The position numbers and the translations under genes are program-made. The notes beneath the pieces were generated by a model. That model saw only the letters and a program-made list of their open reading frames with translations, made no database searches and was not told the DNA's origin. A stretch of 36,804 nt of DNA from Chara braunii (taxonomy: Eukaryota > Streptophyta > Charophyceae > Charales > Characeae): positions 130,326 through 167,129 of the forward strand of contig BFEA01000057.1 of the NCBI GenBank assembly GCA_003427395.1, written 5' to 3'. Below are positions 11,373 through 21,617 of this stretch, piece after piece; position 1 is the stretch's first letter, and every line of letters begins with the position of its first letter.

Positions 11373-11380
11373 AACCTAAG
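11373..11380 (+). repeat. 8-bp target-site duplication, right (hAT insertion)
   Basis: AACCTAAG, partner of 10398-10405 with one mismatch. The integrase frame resumes immediately after it (SGYVEAVAL). Confidence 0.8.
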
Positions 11381-11487
11381 TGGTTACGTGGAGGCAGTAG
11401 CTCTTAAGAGAAAAACGGGGAAGGGAGTGGCCGACTAGATAGAGGACTTCTACCTAAAGTACCCCTTTGTGCGCAAGTTCCTAGCTG
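11381..11487 (+). pseudogene. pol: Integrase core, middle fragment
   Basis: Continues the plus-strand integrase after the hAT insertion: VEAVALKRKTGKGVAD, a TAG stop where Trp is expected, then IEDFYLKYPFVRKFLA. This is the stretch between the first and second catalytic Asp of the DDE core. It ends exactly where the 9-kb LTR-like unit begins (11488). The core resumes at 20483 with DNGTEFV, which carries the second catalytic Asp. The three fragments 10340-10405, 11381-11487 and 20478-20784 together span one integrase core. Confidence 0.85.
11483..11487 (+). repeat. Target-site duplication, left (LTR-like unit)
   Basis: AGCTG here pairs with AGCGG at 20478-20482 (one mismatch). If the unit ends in CA at 20478, the duplication is 4 bp (GCTG/GCGG). 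Either way, removing one copy gives the uninterrupted integrase reading F-L-A-D-N-G. Confidence 0.65.
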
Positions 11488-12004
11488 TGTCGGTGCGGAT
11501 ACCCTTACAAGGGTACTCGCACGGTGTTTTCGTGGTTGACAAAGGTATGGGTCCATTTAGAGTTTATTAAGAAGGACCGCGCGAATCACGGGGTCGCGCA
11601 GACTAAAGGCGCGGTGACAGCGTCTAGATTAAAGAGTGTGTGAGCGTGCACTTTGTGGGCACGGACTAACTTGACCAAACCCTGATCGAGGAAGACCACG
11701 ACACGTGATATACCGAGTAGGTGCTAGGCTAAAACTTCTGAGGCAGTCGCGGCCTCGCACGCACAGGCGGAATTTCGGACGGCGTGAAGACGACTTGGTA
11801 GGACTATGACTAAAAGGGAACGTCGCCCGACTTATTGAGAACCGGTGGTTTCGGGCCGTGCCGTGTAGAGTTCGCAGGCATCAGGTTAACCTTACACCGT
11901 CGAAGGTAGGAGTCGCCAATGAGTCCAAGTAAGGGCGGCACTGAGAAGAACAATGAGTGGGGTTTTCTCGGCGGAGAGGCGGTAAAAAAGCGTCGTAGCA
12001 GGTC

Positions 12005-12442
12005 ATGAGAAGCTCGACCCGCCGCCCTGTCGTGGTTGGGCTGGCGAGTGTGGTAAGCCAACGGACCTGTACCTTCAAAATTGCCAAGTACGGCTTTGGG
12101 GAGCCCAGGACGCAGGCCGTAGGTGGGAAAAACGGCCTGGGGTACCACTTTGCAAGTCTGACCAAGCTGCCCTTACTCTTTAAGAGTAGGACTGCGCCCA
12201 ATGCTACCAGGTTGGGGCTTAGCCCTATAGGTTACGACACTGAGCTTTCACCAGGCAGATCCCGGGATCGAGGCCAGCAGGCAGCAGCGGAGCAACGAGG
12301 AGCGCAACTTGGAGAGAACCGAGGGGTTGAGGATCCCGCGGGACTATCCCCTTTGGTTTTGCGGGGAGTCCCGACGACGGGCCCGACGGCCAGGACCGAG
12401 GCCCATGTCCCAGCGGTTCCCATCCCCCAACCCGTTTTCTAA
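12005..12442 (+). other. Open frame of 145 codons inside the LTR-like unit, unassigned
   Basis: A plus-strand open frame (MRSSTRRPVV...) whose second half is rich in R, Q, A, G and P. I see no domain, signal peptide or membrane segment. The corresponding part of the inverted unit has no equivalent frame that I can find, so it is more likely chance openness in GC-rich DNA than a gene. Confidence 0.12.
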
Positions 12443-12458
12443 CTTTTTTAATTTTTAT

Positions 12459-12476
12459 TGATTATTATTTTTATTT

Positions 12477-12531
<55 letters not shown>

Positions 12532-12534
12532 TTT
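12459..12534. repeat. TTTA microsatellite
   Basis: An AT-rich run becomes a clean (TTTA)n tract from about 12468. It directly precedes the rRNA-like block and may mark an insertion boundary, since neither is seen in the inverted copy of the unit. Confidence 0.95.
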
Positions 12535-12599
12535 TTCTAGTCGCCTGTCCCGTTCCTGGGATGAGGCGCCAGCGTTGGTACCAAGGCTGTCTTGCCGGG

Positions 12600-12920
12600 A
12601 GCAGCGGGCATGAGCAGTTGGTACACCCATGAAATGTTGGAACATGGGCCGAGGAGTTCGACATGCATACGAGCCGGTGGGTGACCAACCCACAAGGTGG
12701 AAGAAACCTAAGTGGCAGGGATCCTCTGCGGGTGCACAATCTGCCAACCACGATCTGCTGCAAGGCAGCTGTCCGTAGTCCGCAATCTGCAGGGAGGGGT
12801 TTTGAGTGTGAGCGTGCCCATTGGGGCCCGAAAGATGGTGAACCGTGCCTGGCACAGTGGGACGGGCGAACCAGGGAGGAGGCCGCAACAACACTAACTA
12901 TGCTCAACTATGTGCATGAA
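12600..12920 (+). rRNA. Large-subunit (25S/28S-like) rRNA fragment, domain II region, divergent
   Basis: Several landmarks of eukaryotic LSU rRNA occur in the right order. GAGGAGTTCGACATGCATAC resembles AAGGAGTCTGACATGTGTGC, and GGTGGGTGACCAACCCAC sits at the place of ACGGGTGAGTAAACCCGT. These are followed by GATCC, then GCGGGTGCAC, TTTGAGTGTGAGCGTGCC, and CCCGAAAGATGGTGAAC followed by GTGCCTG. Three helices keep pairing although both strands differ from the plant sequence I recall: CCCAT/ATGGG for CCCGT/ACGGG, GTGGGT/ACCCAC for ACGGGT/ACCCGT, and GGCAG/CTGCC for GGCGG/CCGCC. That fits descent from a divergent functional rRNA, not simple decay. It is partial (about 300 of some 3,400 bases), so not a working gene here. 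It ends close to an assembly gap. The reference is from memory. Confidence 0.75.
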
Positions 12921-13014
12921 ATCCCTCTCCACTTCGGTCTTCAAACTGCTACTACCACCAAGATTGGCAGTGGGACCTGTGTTCACCTGGAAACACGCTG
13001 TAGGCCTCACAACG

Positions 13015-13781
13015 NNNNNNNNNNNNNNNNNNNNNNNNNNNNNNNNNNNNNNNNNNNNNNNNNNNNNNNNNNNNNNNNNNNNNNNNNNNNNNNNNNNNNN
13101 NNNNNNNNNNNNNNNNNNNNNNNNNNNNNNNNNNNNNNNNNNNNNNNNNNNNNNNNNNNNNNNNNNNNNNNNNNNNNNNNNNNNNNNNNNNNNNNNNNNN
13201 NNNNNNNNNNNNNNNNNNNNNNNNNNNNNNNNNNNNNNNNNNNNNNNNNNNNNNNNNNNNNNNNNNNNNNNNNNNNNNNNNNNNNNNNNNNNNNNNNNNN
13301 NNNNNNNNNNNNNNNNNNNNNNNNNNNNNNNNNNNNNNNNNNNNNNNNNNNNNNNNNNNNNNNNNNNNNNNNNNNNNNNNNNNNNNNNNNNNNNNNNNNN
13401 NNNNNNNNNNNNNNNNNNNNNNNNNNNNNNNNNNNNNNNNNNNNNNNNNNNNNNNNNNNNNNNNNNNNNNNNNNNNNNNNNNNNNNNNNNNNNNNNNNNN
13501 NNNNNNNNNNNNNNNNNNNNNNNNNNNNNNNNNNNNNNNNNNNNNNNNNNNNNNNNNNNNNNNNNNNNNNNNNNNNNNNNNNNNNNNNNNNNNNNNNNNN
13601 NNNNNNNNNNNNNNNNNNNNNNNNNNNNNNNNNNNNNNNNNNNNNNNNNNNNNNNNNNNNNNNNNNNNNNNNNNNNNNNNNNNNNNNNNNNNNNNNNNNN
13701 NNNNNNNNNNNNNNNNNNNNNNNNNNNNNNNNNNNNNNNNNNNNNNNNNNNNNNNNNNNNNNNNNNNNNNNNNNNNNNNNN
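13015..13781. other. Assembly gap (run of N)
   Basis: 767 undetermined bases. The sequence on either side need not be correctly joined or spaced. Long open frames that appear to cross it are artefacts. Confidence 1.
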
Positions 13782-14305
13782 AGAACAACGAAGAAGATGA
13801 GAACCACACGGCGGATATGGTGAGCATGCGGGAGTGGAAAGCACATATCCCACTCGATTCCCAGCGGAATCAGGTGGGGGAGGGTGCTATTCCGATATTT
13901 TTTAGTAGGGCGAATTCAATGGCGGGGTCAGAATGCTCGATGGAAGAGAGGAGTGAAAGCAGGTGGGGAATGGAGAAGAAAGAAGGTGGGGAACGCATAT
14001 CTCCCTCGTTTCATAACGAAATGCGGCGAGGGAGGATGCGAAATAGGGGTTTTGAGGCATTACGAATTGAATGGCACGGTTAGATTTGGCGACAGGGTAG
14101 CCGTTTTGCTGCTGTGTGAGTCAGAGGCTGCGCTGTGCTTGGCAGAAAGCAAATACAGGGAAGGAATTTCAGCGGTGTATTTTCCTACGTTTCTGCATCA
14201 GATTCATTCTCATTCTGCATATTCAGGCGGGGGACTGTGTGACGGATTGGTGCTGCTCATCCCGATTCTGACGCTGCAGATTTCGTGGTTCTGTTGCTTG
14301 GGCCC

Positions 14306-14390
14306 ACCATCGTGATTCAGCTATGTGTTCGTGAGCAGGCTCATCATCACCATCGTGATTCAACTATGTCTTCGTGGGTAGGCTCATCCT
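14306..14390 (+). repeat. Two tandem units of about 45 bp
   Basis: CACCATCGTGATTCA followed by CTATG, TTCGTG and AGGCTCATC occurs twice in a row with a few substitutions. No coding meaning is apparent. Confidence 0.8.
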
Positions 14391-14507
14391 CGTGCTTGCC
14401 GTTTTCATGGGGATCTTGGTTGTAATGGTGTCCCAAACGCTGACTGGTCTCCCCCTCCGATTAGGTGAACTGGCCAGGTACGCCCGCACCTGGAGAAAGA
14501 GAAGGCA

Positions 14508-14508
<1 letters not shown>

Positions 14509-14578
<70 letters not shown>

Positions 14579-14580
14579 AG
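14509..14580. repeat. Compound GT/GA microsatellite
   Basis: (GT)n from 14509 to about 14548 followed by (GA)n to about 14580. It opens several artificial reading frames (Cys/Val and Arg/Glu runs on plus, Thr/His and Leu/Ser on minus). Confidence 0.97.
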
Positions 14581-16629
14581 AGGGGGAGGATCAGAGAAGA
14601 AAGAGATAGCGCAGGAGAACGCAGTGCGCCGAGAGGGGGAACAGTAGAAAAAAAAAAAGGGGGGGAGGCGAACCTGGGCGCGGTTGCGTGCCAGGTACAT
14701 TCGATGGAACAAGGAGAAGACAACGTCGGAGCTAGGAGCTATGGAAGAGAACAAGGCTACAGCGTGCTCATTTCTTAATGAAATTGGGTGGGTGGAGGTG
14801 GTAACTTGGGAGTTTGAGGCAGTGCGAACCCGGTGGTGTTGTCAAATTGAGGAGGGAATTAGTAGATGGTGAGATAGAAGAGAAAAGCTGTGCGCGATAG
14901 TGTCGAAAGAAAGGGAGGGACGAAGAAATGAGAGGGGAAAGGAACAATATCTCGCTCAGTCTTTAACGGATTTTAGGAGGAAAGATACTAGGTAGGGGTT
15001 CTTTAGCATTGAGCATCAAATGGGCGCGTCAGATTCCCAAACAGAGCTTTTGTTTGGGCGCTATTTGCGTTATGGGCTCCGCCCAGGCTAGTTTTCGTTT
15101 GGCGGGAAAGCGTCGAGGTACCTTCCCAGTATTCTGGCGGAAGATTCACCTCCATCTCGCCGTTTTGATGAAATAAAAATGGAGTTGAGGCTCATCTGGT
15201 TCCTTGTGATCCCGTTTTTTTCGTACGACAGTTGCGCCATTGTCCGTGGCCCTGTGATAGCTACCTTCTTCGTCAACCTGAGATCCGTGGTTGTCTTCGT
15301 CATCATCACCAGGATGGTTGGGGGCGTTATCAGCATAGAGACATCCGCCACCTGGACCAAGGGGAGATCTGCCTGCATGACTTGCATGTACCTCCCCTTG
15401 TTGTAGTGGAAAGAGTCGGTCCGGATTTGCTCATCCTATTGATGGAAGCCGTGTGAGGCCAGCCACGGAGGTAGACGCTTGCCTGTTGAGCTGACGCACG
15501 AAGACAACAGGGATGGTAGGGTGGCTATAGCCTGGCTGATGGTTGCTGCGACAGAACTTAGTTAGCCCCTGGACTACTGCTACTTAGGCTCTGATAGCGG
15601 CTGCCGCTTTGACAGTGCTGATAGGCCACTGCAGCTGTGCATAGAGCGTTGTTGAGGGTTGTGTTCCTGGGGGCTATTACCGTGCGCTCAGGAGGTGGCG
15701 GATGTTTGGGTCAGTATCTGCTCAGCAAGTTGCTGATGCTGTTATGAGTGGCACTTCGTACTACAGTTGCTTTCTTTGCAGGTTTTTGCCTTCGACATTG
15801 GGCCAGGGCTGTGAACTTCGAGTATGAGTGTTAGTAAGGATGTTGATGTTGGACGTTGCTGATTACTCTGACCAGGTGATGCCATGACCATGCCTTTGTC
15901 TGGTGCTGTGCGGCTAGCTCTACGGGGCAAGGGTGAGACCCCCTGCTACTAAGCATGCCCTCTCTCACGGCTGTTTTCATAGGAGTCATAGCCATGACCT
16001 TCGTCATAATAATCATCACTACCCCGTTGGTTATTTCGTACTAAGTTTCAAATGAACCTAGTTGGAGTTGACAGCCAGATGCACTCGTACGTAAAGGGGC
16101 CGCTGTAGGCAGCAGAGGAAGAGCGGGCTGCGAAGCTGCTGGCCCACTTTTTTGGCTTGCGACGCTGTTTGCCGTTGGATGAGGCTGTAATAAGGCTAAC
16201 CGCGGGGTGTCTTCTCATCGAGCGTCCAGTTGATTACAATATCTGGTATGCTCTACTACTAGGTGGGCTGCATGTTGCCTTGGTTGTGTTTCTGGTGCAG
16301 CAGCTGCTATATCTGTCACAAAGTGCTATGGTTACTGAGTAACTCTACACTACTGAGCGCACTGTGTACCGCTGTGTACCGCTGTGTACTGCTGCTACGG
16401 TTGCTGCGCCTTCAGCTTTGCATGCGTTGTGGTGGTTGCTACAAGCTCTCGGCCGGTCATACGGGTACTGTTACAGCTGCTGAGTATTAGTTGCACCAAT
16501 ACACTGTGTTTCACTATGTACTGTTGTGCCTCGAATAGACTAAGGAGCTGTACCTGGACACGGTCTCTCCAGGCTGAGAGGCCGCGGTCTGGTCGGAAAG
16601 AGGGATACGAAAGCTTGGAGGGGGGGCGG
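14581..16629 (+). other. Unassigned interior of the LTR-like unit
   Basis: About 2 kb without a credible gene; open frames are under 100 codons and match nothing I know. Weak colinear similarity to the inverted unit is visible, for example GGCGGAAGATTCA near 15134 against CAGCGGAAGATTCA on minus near 32170. A 10-bp repeat of the form CGCTGTGTAC occurs three times at 16361-16390. Confidence 0.4.
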
Positions 16630-17302
16630 AGTTTGGTGCAGCGAGGGTTATTGTTGCGACTCTGAGAGCCTGTCAGGGGACTTGTGCGTTGCATTCCGGA
16701 CGTGGTTTTGGTTGTCTTCTGTGGCGGTATTGGCCATCATTACGGGGCCCTCAGACGCATCCAGGTAACGTGGCCCTCTCTAGTGAGTTTGAGCGCACCT
16801 CTCTTGGATCTGAGCGTCTAACCTGTCTACTTCTATCCTTCTTACTCTCAGTCTAGTCTGAGGTTACGAGAGGAAAGCGGCAGGCAAGATTGGCAACCCG
16901 TACGACCGCGGCAAGACCTTGTGGGAGGTAAGCCCACCGATTGCGGGAGCTCCGCCGGAACTCAGGAGGAGTTCTGGGGGCGGGGAACTCAGAGGTAACT
17001 TTCTTTTTCCCCTATATACCCAGATATAACCCCTATCTATATCTTTCTCTATGTATTGGTTGAGTACTGTGCATGCATCCTATAGTTGACTTTTGTCTGA
17101 CTTTCAGGATCTAAACTCAGATAAGCTAAAGGAATGCATGCTTACTCTCAAGTTTCAGTTTCTTTATTGTATGAAAGCAGACATGTATCACACAAGGGGT
17201 GCATCTGGGGGGAAGGGTGGGAGGAAGGCAGTTATACATGAAGTTTGGACGGGTCCTTTAGGCTGGGGAACCCAGTGTTGTGTTTCATTCTGGTAATGCA
17301 TG

Positions 17303-18264
17303 AAGTAGTTAGACCCTTCTGTAAGTTCAGGGGGTCTGATTGCTTTGGAGGCTGGGAGGTCCCCATAAGTTTAGGGAGACACAGTGCTATGGTTTGCGTG
17401 GAGAGTTAGGTTGTTCTGTAAGTTCAGGTGGCCTAACTGCTCTGACTTGTGAAGGCTTGACTTTGGTTGAAGTTTTCAGGGACTTAGGGCGCTCGATAAG
17501 TTTTGGTACCCTACGTTGCCTTGATTTTCTTTGTTTTTTTTTTCTGTTTCTGTGTTTCTGAACAAGGTGACTGAGCTGTTCTGTAAGTTCAGGTGGCTTG
17601 GTCCCTTTCTGTTTTATTCTGAAGGAGTAACTTTGAAAAGGAACTTGGCCCTTCTGTAAGTTCAGGGGGCCACGCACATGATGATTCAGAGAGGAATGAA
17701 CTTGGCGAAGAGTTGGGTCCTTCTGTAAGTTCAGGGGATCTGGCTCAAAGCCGCGCACATAAGGGTTCAGAGGGGACTGACTTTGGCAAGAGAGATAGGT
17801 CCCTCTGTAAGTTCAGGGGATCTAGCTCAAAGGCCATGCACGCTGGATCAGGGAGAAAGGAGTTTGGCAGAGAGGCAGATCCTTTTGTAAGTTCAGGGGG
17901 TCTGACTCAATGCCTCGCACATGTTTGAACCCGAAGGTTATAACTTGGATATACTTTGGTATTATATTGTTTAAGAACAGGCTAGTCAGACCCTTCTGTA
18001 AGTTCAGAGGGCCTGGCTATAGCTTATCACAACCTGAAGAGAGTATGAATTAAGAATAGAACTTGAGGTAAGATGGGGCAGACTGAACGTGAGGAGTTCA
18101 ATCCTATGCAACCTTAAAAGACTAAATTCAGAGAAGTATATATAACTGGGATATTAAGCAGTTCAGAGCCTATGCCCAAATGAAGAGAGAAGTAGTTTTG
18201 CCCTCTGTTTGTGTATATTCTTGGCTAAGTCAGACTGTTCTGTAAGTTCAGGTGGTCTGGCTTT
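17303..18264 (+). repeat. Array of 11 covarying hairpins with TAAGTT loop
   Basis: About eleven dispersed units, 35-220 bases apart, share the core TTCTG-TAAGTT-CAGGG. The flanks pair with each other and differ from unit to unit: AGACCC/GGGTCT (17311), AGTTAGG/CCTAACT (17405), TAGGG/CCCTA (17488), GACTGAGC/GCTTGGTC (17570), TGGCCC/GGGCCA (17646), GAGTTGGGTCC/GGATCTGGCTC with wobbles (17710), AAGTCAGAC/GTCTGGCTT (18227). The loop is nearly invariant. Changes on one arm are matched on the other, the signature of selection or copying at the level of a folded single strand. The array lies in the U3-like part of the LTR-like unit. The inverted copy has a sister array at 29785-30495. Confidence 0.85.
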
Positions 18265-18555
18265 ATGCCTTATGTAAGCTGGGTACAGAGGGATAACTCA
18301 CTGAGAGTTCATGAACTATTGTTGAAAAAGTCTCAAAATTGGGGAGGTGGGAGGACTTACCTTTGTGGTATGGCTTTGCATGTGGATGAGTAGCACCTGT
18401 ATCTAGTCTGAGGTTTGTATTGATAGGTAGTTGCTTTAGTGCTCGCCATGTGCTAGAGCTATAGGAGGTAGTTGTCTTTTCTGCTTAGTCTTGTTGTCTC
18501 GAAGTTTCTGGGTCACTTTGTAGATTTGGTATTGTAGAAATCTTGGAAAGTGACC
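18265..18555 (+). other. Spacer between hairpin arrays
   Basis: About 290 bases with no gene. It contains GTGCTCGCCATGTGCTAGAG, matched in the inverted copy near 29590-29610, so it is ordinary unit sequence. Confidence 0.5.
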
Positions 18556-18835
18556 TTCTCTACGGGAAGCGCTGCCGAAATTTCTGCAAAACCAAGGAGT
18601 TGGTTAAGTCTGGCTCTTCAAAGGTTGAACTTTTGTTTAAGTACTTATGACTTAGTAAGAATTTGGGAAACCTTCCTTTCTAGGGGAAGTGTTGCCCAAA
18701 TTTTTGCTAGTTAAGGGACTTAGACAAACATTGACTTTTGAAAGTTGAGATTTATCTTAGTGTCTATATTTGAGCTCGTATAAATTCAGGGAAGACAGTT
18801 TTCCTACGGGAAGCGCTGCCGAAATTTTCTTGTTT
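18556..18835 (+). repeat. Three units of a second hairpin motif, about 122 bp apart
   Basis: Core CTACGGGAAGCGCTGCCGAA at 18561 and 18805, and CTAGGGGAAGTGTTGCCCAA at 18683. The arms change together (CGG/CCG to GGG/CCC) around GAAGYGYTG. Each core sits in a diverged unit of about 122 bp. The inverted copy holds five units at 28940-29465. Confidence 0.8.
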
Positions 18836-19095
18836 TTAGAGGAGTTAGACTATAAGTCGACAAGTGGCGACCCTTAGGCAATCACTTATAGGAGAGGTGT
18901 ACCTAAAGATCTAGGTTTTACTCTGGGTACTTGTACAGGGGTAAGTTTAGGCCTAACATCTGTAGAATTCGGGTGCAGATGAGATATGGAGGTTACCCTC
19001 CATACGCTTACATGATTAGCTGGAGTATTGACTTGTCTTGTGATACAGGTTTACTCTTTGGTCGATTTGATCCGGAACTTGGGTCAGTGTCACCT

Positions 19096-19135
19096 CGATC
19101 CTACAAGGATCGTCTTCTGTTATCCTTGATAACAG
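19096..19135 (+). other. Two adjacent perfect hairpins
   Basis: CGATCCT-ACA-AGGATCG (19096-19112) is followed five bases later by CTGTTATC-CTT-GATAACAG (19117-19135). In the inverted copy (28678-28639) the first is TGATCCT-ACA-AGGATCA, a compensatory pair change, and the second keeps its 8-bp stem with a changed loop. These are not terminators in a eukaryote; a structural RNA role in the element transcript is an inference. Confidence 0.75.
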
Positions 19136-19981
19136 GTCCGTTACCGGTTCGTCAGTCTACGACTCAACTCCATCCCTCTTCCCTTGCTCAACCTAAAAGA
19201 GCTTTGGCTGGTGGTTTTCGTTGTTTCATTAAGGTTTTCACCCGGGCTTTTATTGAATGGTCATTTAAAGGAAGCACTGAGTGTTTATTTATGGAGGTTG
19301 GACGGAGGTTGGGGTTTGCATGGCTAAAAGCATGGGGTGTGAATACAGCGAAGTGATTGAAGTTGACCCCGTGTAGTGTGTGGGCTCTATTCTCTCTGTT
19401 AAACTTTTATGTGAATGCAGGTATGTTTCCTGGGTCAGATTTGTATTTTGGCTGCCTGCGTTTCACACATATACGATTGGAGAGAGCCTTGTCGTGATTG
19501 TGAGAAGTGATCGACCCACAAATTCAAGTCTCTATATGTCTATGTATTGCTTATATACCCTTATGTATGGACAAAACATAGGCATGTTCGCTTGGGCCTG
19601 CACGTAGAGGGTAGTTGGGGACGCAACTAAGGGACGAGCGCCCCACTACTTTTCTTTTGCTCTTTGAAGTTCTTAGTCGGACGTTAGTCCTGAACCCGCG
19701 TTCCAGGTCCTTGTCCAGGACAAGGTGGGTTCTGGCTCCACGAGATGGGGGGATTTCATTTCAAGTGGAGCCTTGATGGATCGCCTACCATGACATCCTG
19801 GTAAAGGCACAGAGAAGTCGAGGAGGCCGAACGGCGCATCCTTCAGCCGTTCAATATCGTGAGGGGTAAGACCCCACGATATATTTTCCTTCAGCCATTC
19901 AATATCGTGAAGATATTACTGCGACTGTTTGCATCTTCAGATAGTGTCAGTCGATATGGGGAGGTCCTGCGACCGCGCAGG

Positions 19982-19991
19982 TTTATATAAG
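19982..19991 (+). promoter_or_regulatory. Putative LTR TATA box
   Basis: TTTATATAAG lies about 490 bases before the end of the unit, upstream of a conserved CTCGCGCGCGACG stretch. The inverted copy has TTTTATACAAAAG in the same place. If this is the LTR promoter, everything upstream is U3, so the hairpin arrays would be transcribed only at the 3' end of the element RNA. Confidence 0.45.
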
Positions 19992-20228
19992 AATCTCGCG
20001 CGCGACGCTTATCCGAGTTCACGTCGGAAAGTTATGGGTTAGTTACTCAAGGGACTAGGATAGAGCCGACGGGTCGCGCTTGGGGCTTCAGCCACCCCAA
20101 GAAGACGACTCACGCGCGGGTTCGACAAAGGCGTAATACCGCGCGTACCCCCTATGTTACAGCGAATGAGAAACGCCCTCGGCTGGTCCACCTCTGCGAT
20201 TGCAACATAATAGCTTTCGTATTGTGAA

Positions 20229-20292
20229 CTGGTAGCTCAGCGGGGATACGCCCACCGCAGGGAGGTGACAGCTCCCGAATGGTGGAGGTAAG
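20229..20292 (+). other. tRNA-like / Pol III A-box-like block near the LTR end
   Basis: CTGGTAGCTCAGCGG resembles a tRNA D-arm and A box, and AGGTGACAGCTCCCGAAT loosely resembles a variable/T-arm, with a local GGGAG/CTCCC stem. The inverted copy keeps the block (about 27245-27185), including a GGCG/CGCC stem. No full cloverleaf or acceptor stem is found, so it is not called a tRNA. Confidence 0.2.
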
Positions 20293-20477
20293 TTGTGCCT
20301 CGCGTAGGCCCTATCCTGTGGTAGGGGCTCGCGAGAGGTATGGCTGGCGCACCCGGCCGGAGCGGCCTATAGGAAGCTCCGTTGGATTGTGTTCATGGTT
20401 AGGTGGTCCTGTTCCTACGTGACACGGCCGGGAGGGTCCCGCGCTGCTTCGTGCGGTGCCGGACCGATGCGCGCGAC

Positions 20478-20482
20478 AGCGG
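20478..20482 (+). repeat. Target-site duplication, right (LTR-like unit)
   Basis: AGCGG, partner of AGCTG at 11483-11487. The integrase frame resumes here. Confidence 0.65.
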
Positions 20483-21208
20483 ATAATGGGACGGAATTTG
20501 TAAATCACGAAGTCCTAAGCAGACTCAAGACGCTATGTGTACCTATCAAGATCATTGAACCATGTCACCCTGAGGCCAATGCACCAGTAGAAAGGGGGCA
20601 CCGGACCTTAAAAAACACAATCGCTAAGTTGGCGCCCGATGACCTGGGGAACTGGCCTCGGTACCTTAAGCAGGTCGTCTTCTCAGAGAACATGACGCTA
20701 GAAAGGACGACGGGATACATTCCGTCAGAACTTTGGTATGGGAGGGAGATTGATTTCCCGGTGGAAGCTTTGGTTCCTACCTAGAACAGGCTAGATGACA
20801 ATCCGCACATGTCCACGGAAGAGACTGATCGTCACACGTTGCCAACAGGTCGTTAGAAATGAGGAAGCCTTGGAGGATATGGTTAAGCGCGTGATGGACA
20901 ACCGAATGAGGGACAAAGCAAGATGACACCAGGTCAAGAATATCCGAAAGGAGCCGCTCCAGGTAGGGGAAATGGTACTAGTTAGGAACTCGGCACTTGA
21001 AAACACATGGTCTGGACAGCTGGGGAAAAGGTTCAAAGGCCCCTACAGGGTCGCAAAGCGGGTGGGCCTGAACACTTTTGAACTTGAAGATCTTGATGGT
21101 ACTGGGATAAAAGGGTAATTTTCGGGACAGAGGCTGGTCAGGTTTTTGAGCCGAGATTCGGTCGAGCAATGGTTGCAAGAGGCTCAGGACAAGGAAACAG
21201 GGGATTGA
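20483..21208 (+). pseudogene. pol: Integrase core end and GPY/F tail
   Basis: Resumes the split integrase: DNGTEFVNHEVL supplies the second catalytic Asp, HPEANAPVERGHRTL the Glu, followed by NWPRYLKQVVFSENM and TTGYIPSELWYG. A stop after VEALVPT (20784) and a frameshift near 20850 follow. The tail then reads VRNEEALEDMVKRVMD, a TGA, GEMVLVRNSALENTW and KRFKGPYRVAKRVG (intact GPY module), and ends EQWLQEAQDKETGD-stop. The piece before DNG (20389-20482) belongs to the inserted unit. All three catalytic acids survive across fragments, so damage is confined to a few stops and two insertions. Confidence 0.87.
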
Positions 21209-21617
21209 CAACCTGAAAGACAGACAACTGCCTATAATTCTGTACCGCCTCCCCGCGGAAGTTGTTCGTTTTTGTGGCTTCTTTCTTTTTGGGGCATGGG
21301 GTGACCGCTTGGACTAATTATGAATGGGGTTGGGAGCCTGGGAAAATGTACGATGTTTTTTGTGGGCCAATTTTGGGGGATTGCCTATATGAGGTACCTA
21401 TGTGGCTGGGACAGTGCACTATAGTTTTTGTGGGGCAACTTTGGGGGCTGCCTACATGGGGAGCTTATGTGATCGGGACAAAGTACCAAAGTTTTGGGAA
21501 GGGGATAATGGGACTACCGATCATTAGGGCAAGCAAGGGTTTTGGGCGAGTGTGTAAAACTCGCAAATGAGAGTGGAAAGGAGTGTGTGTGGATGAGGGA
21601 TGTTGTGACTGTTATGA
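21209..21617 (+). repeat. Spacer with two tandem units of about 68 bp
   Basis: Between pol and the third ORF. TTTTTGTGGG, CAATTTTGGGGG and TGCCTA followed by ATG occur twice, starting near 21354 and 21422. No coding sequence is convincing, although a frame of 102 codons stays open across it. Confidence 0.6.

Larger units (their letters stand above)
11488..20477 (+). mobile_element. About 9-kb LTR-like unit inserted in integrase (solo-LTR candidate)
   Basis: The unit starts TGTCGGTGCGG, ends GCGCGAC(A), and is flanked by a near-perfect 4-5-bp target duplication that restores the integrase frame, so it entered as one unit. It contains no RT, integrase or gag. It is colinear, inverted, with 34677 down to 27000: the start motif, the block near 13910-13940 (partner about 32622-32595), 16630-17050 (31128-30720), the hairpin arrays, 19676-19730 (27960-27895) and the end 20100-20477 (27380-27000). 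The simplest reading is a solo LTR of exceptional size, enlarged by secondary insertions (TTTA repeat, rRNA-like block, assembly gap). A large non-coding, non-autonomous element is the alternative. Confidence 0.65.

Noticed and set aside
12663-13853. Long open frames of 279-386 codons on both strands
   Set aside because: They are open only because they run through the N gap; the flanking peptide on plus is rRNA-like sequence read as protein.
14364-14778. Open frames over the GT/GA microsatellite
   Set aside because: Low-complexity translation of a dinucleotide repeat on both strands.
17303-18264. CRISPR-like array
   Set aside because: The units are imperfect hairpins at irregular spacing inside a eukaryotic retroelement unit, with no identical repeats, no unique spacers of constant length and no cas genes.
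17303-18264. Splice donor sites (GTAAGT) in the hairpin loops
   Set aside because: The sister array has ATAAGT at the same place, so the donor dinucleotide is not conserved while the hairpin is. No exon context is visible.
20221-20292. Functional tRNA gene
   Set aside because: A box-like start only; no acceptor stem, no clear anticodon arm and no B box consensus.
11488-20477. Complete LTR retrotransposon with two LTRs
   Set aside because: The start motif TGTCGGTGCGG does not recur inside the unit and no gag or pol is present, so it is not LTR-internal-LTR.
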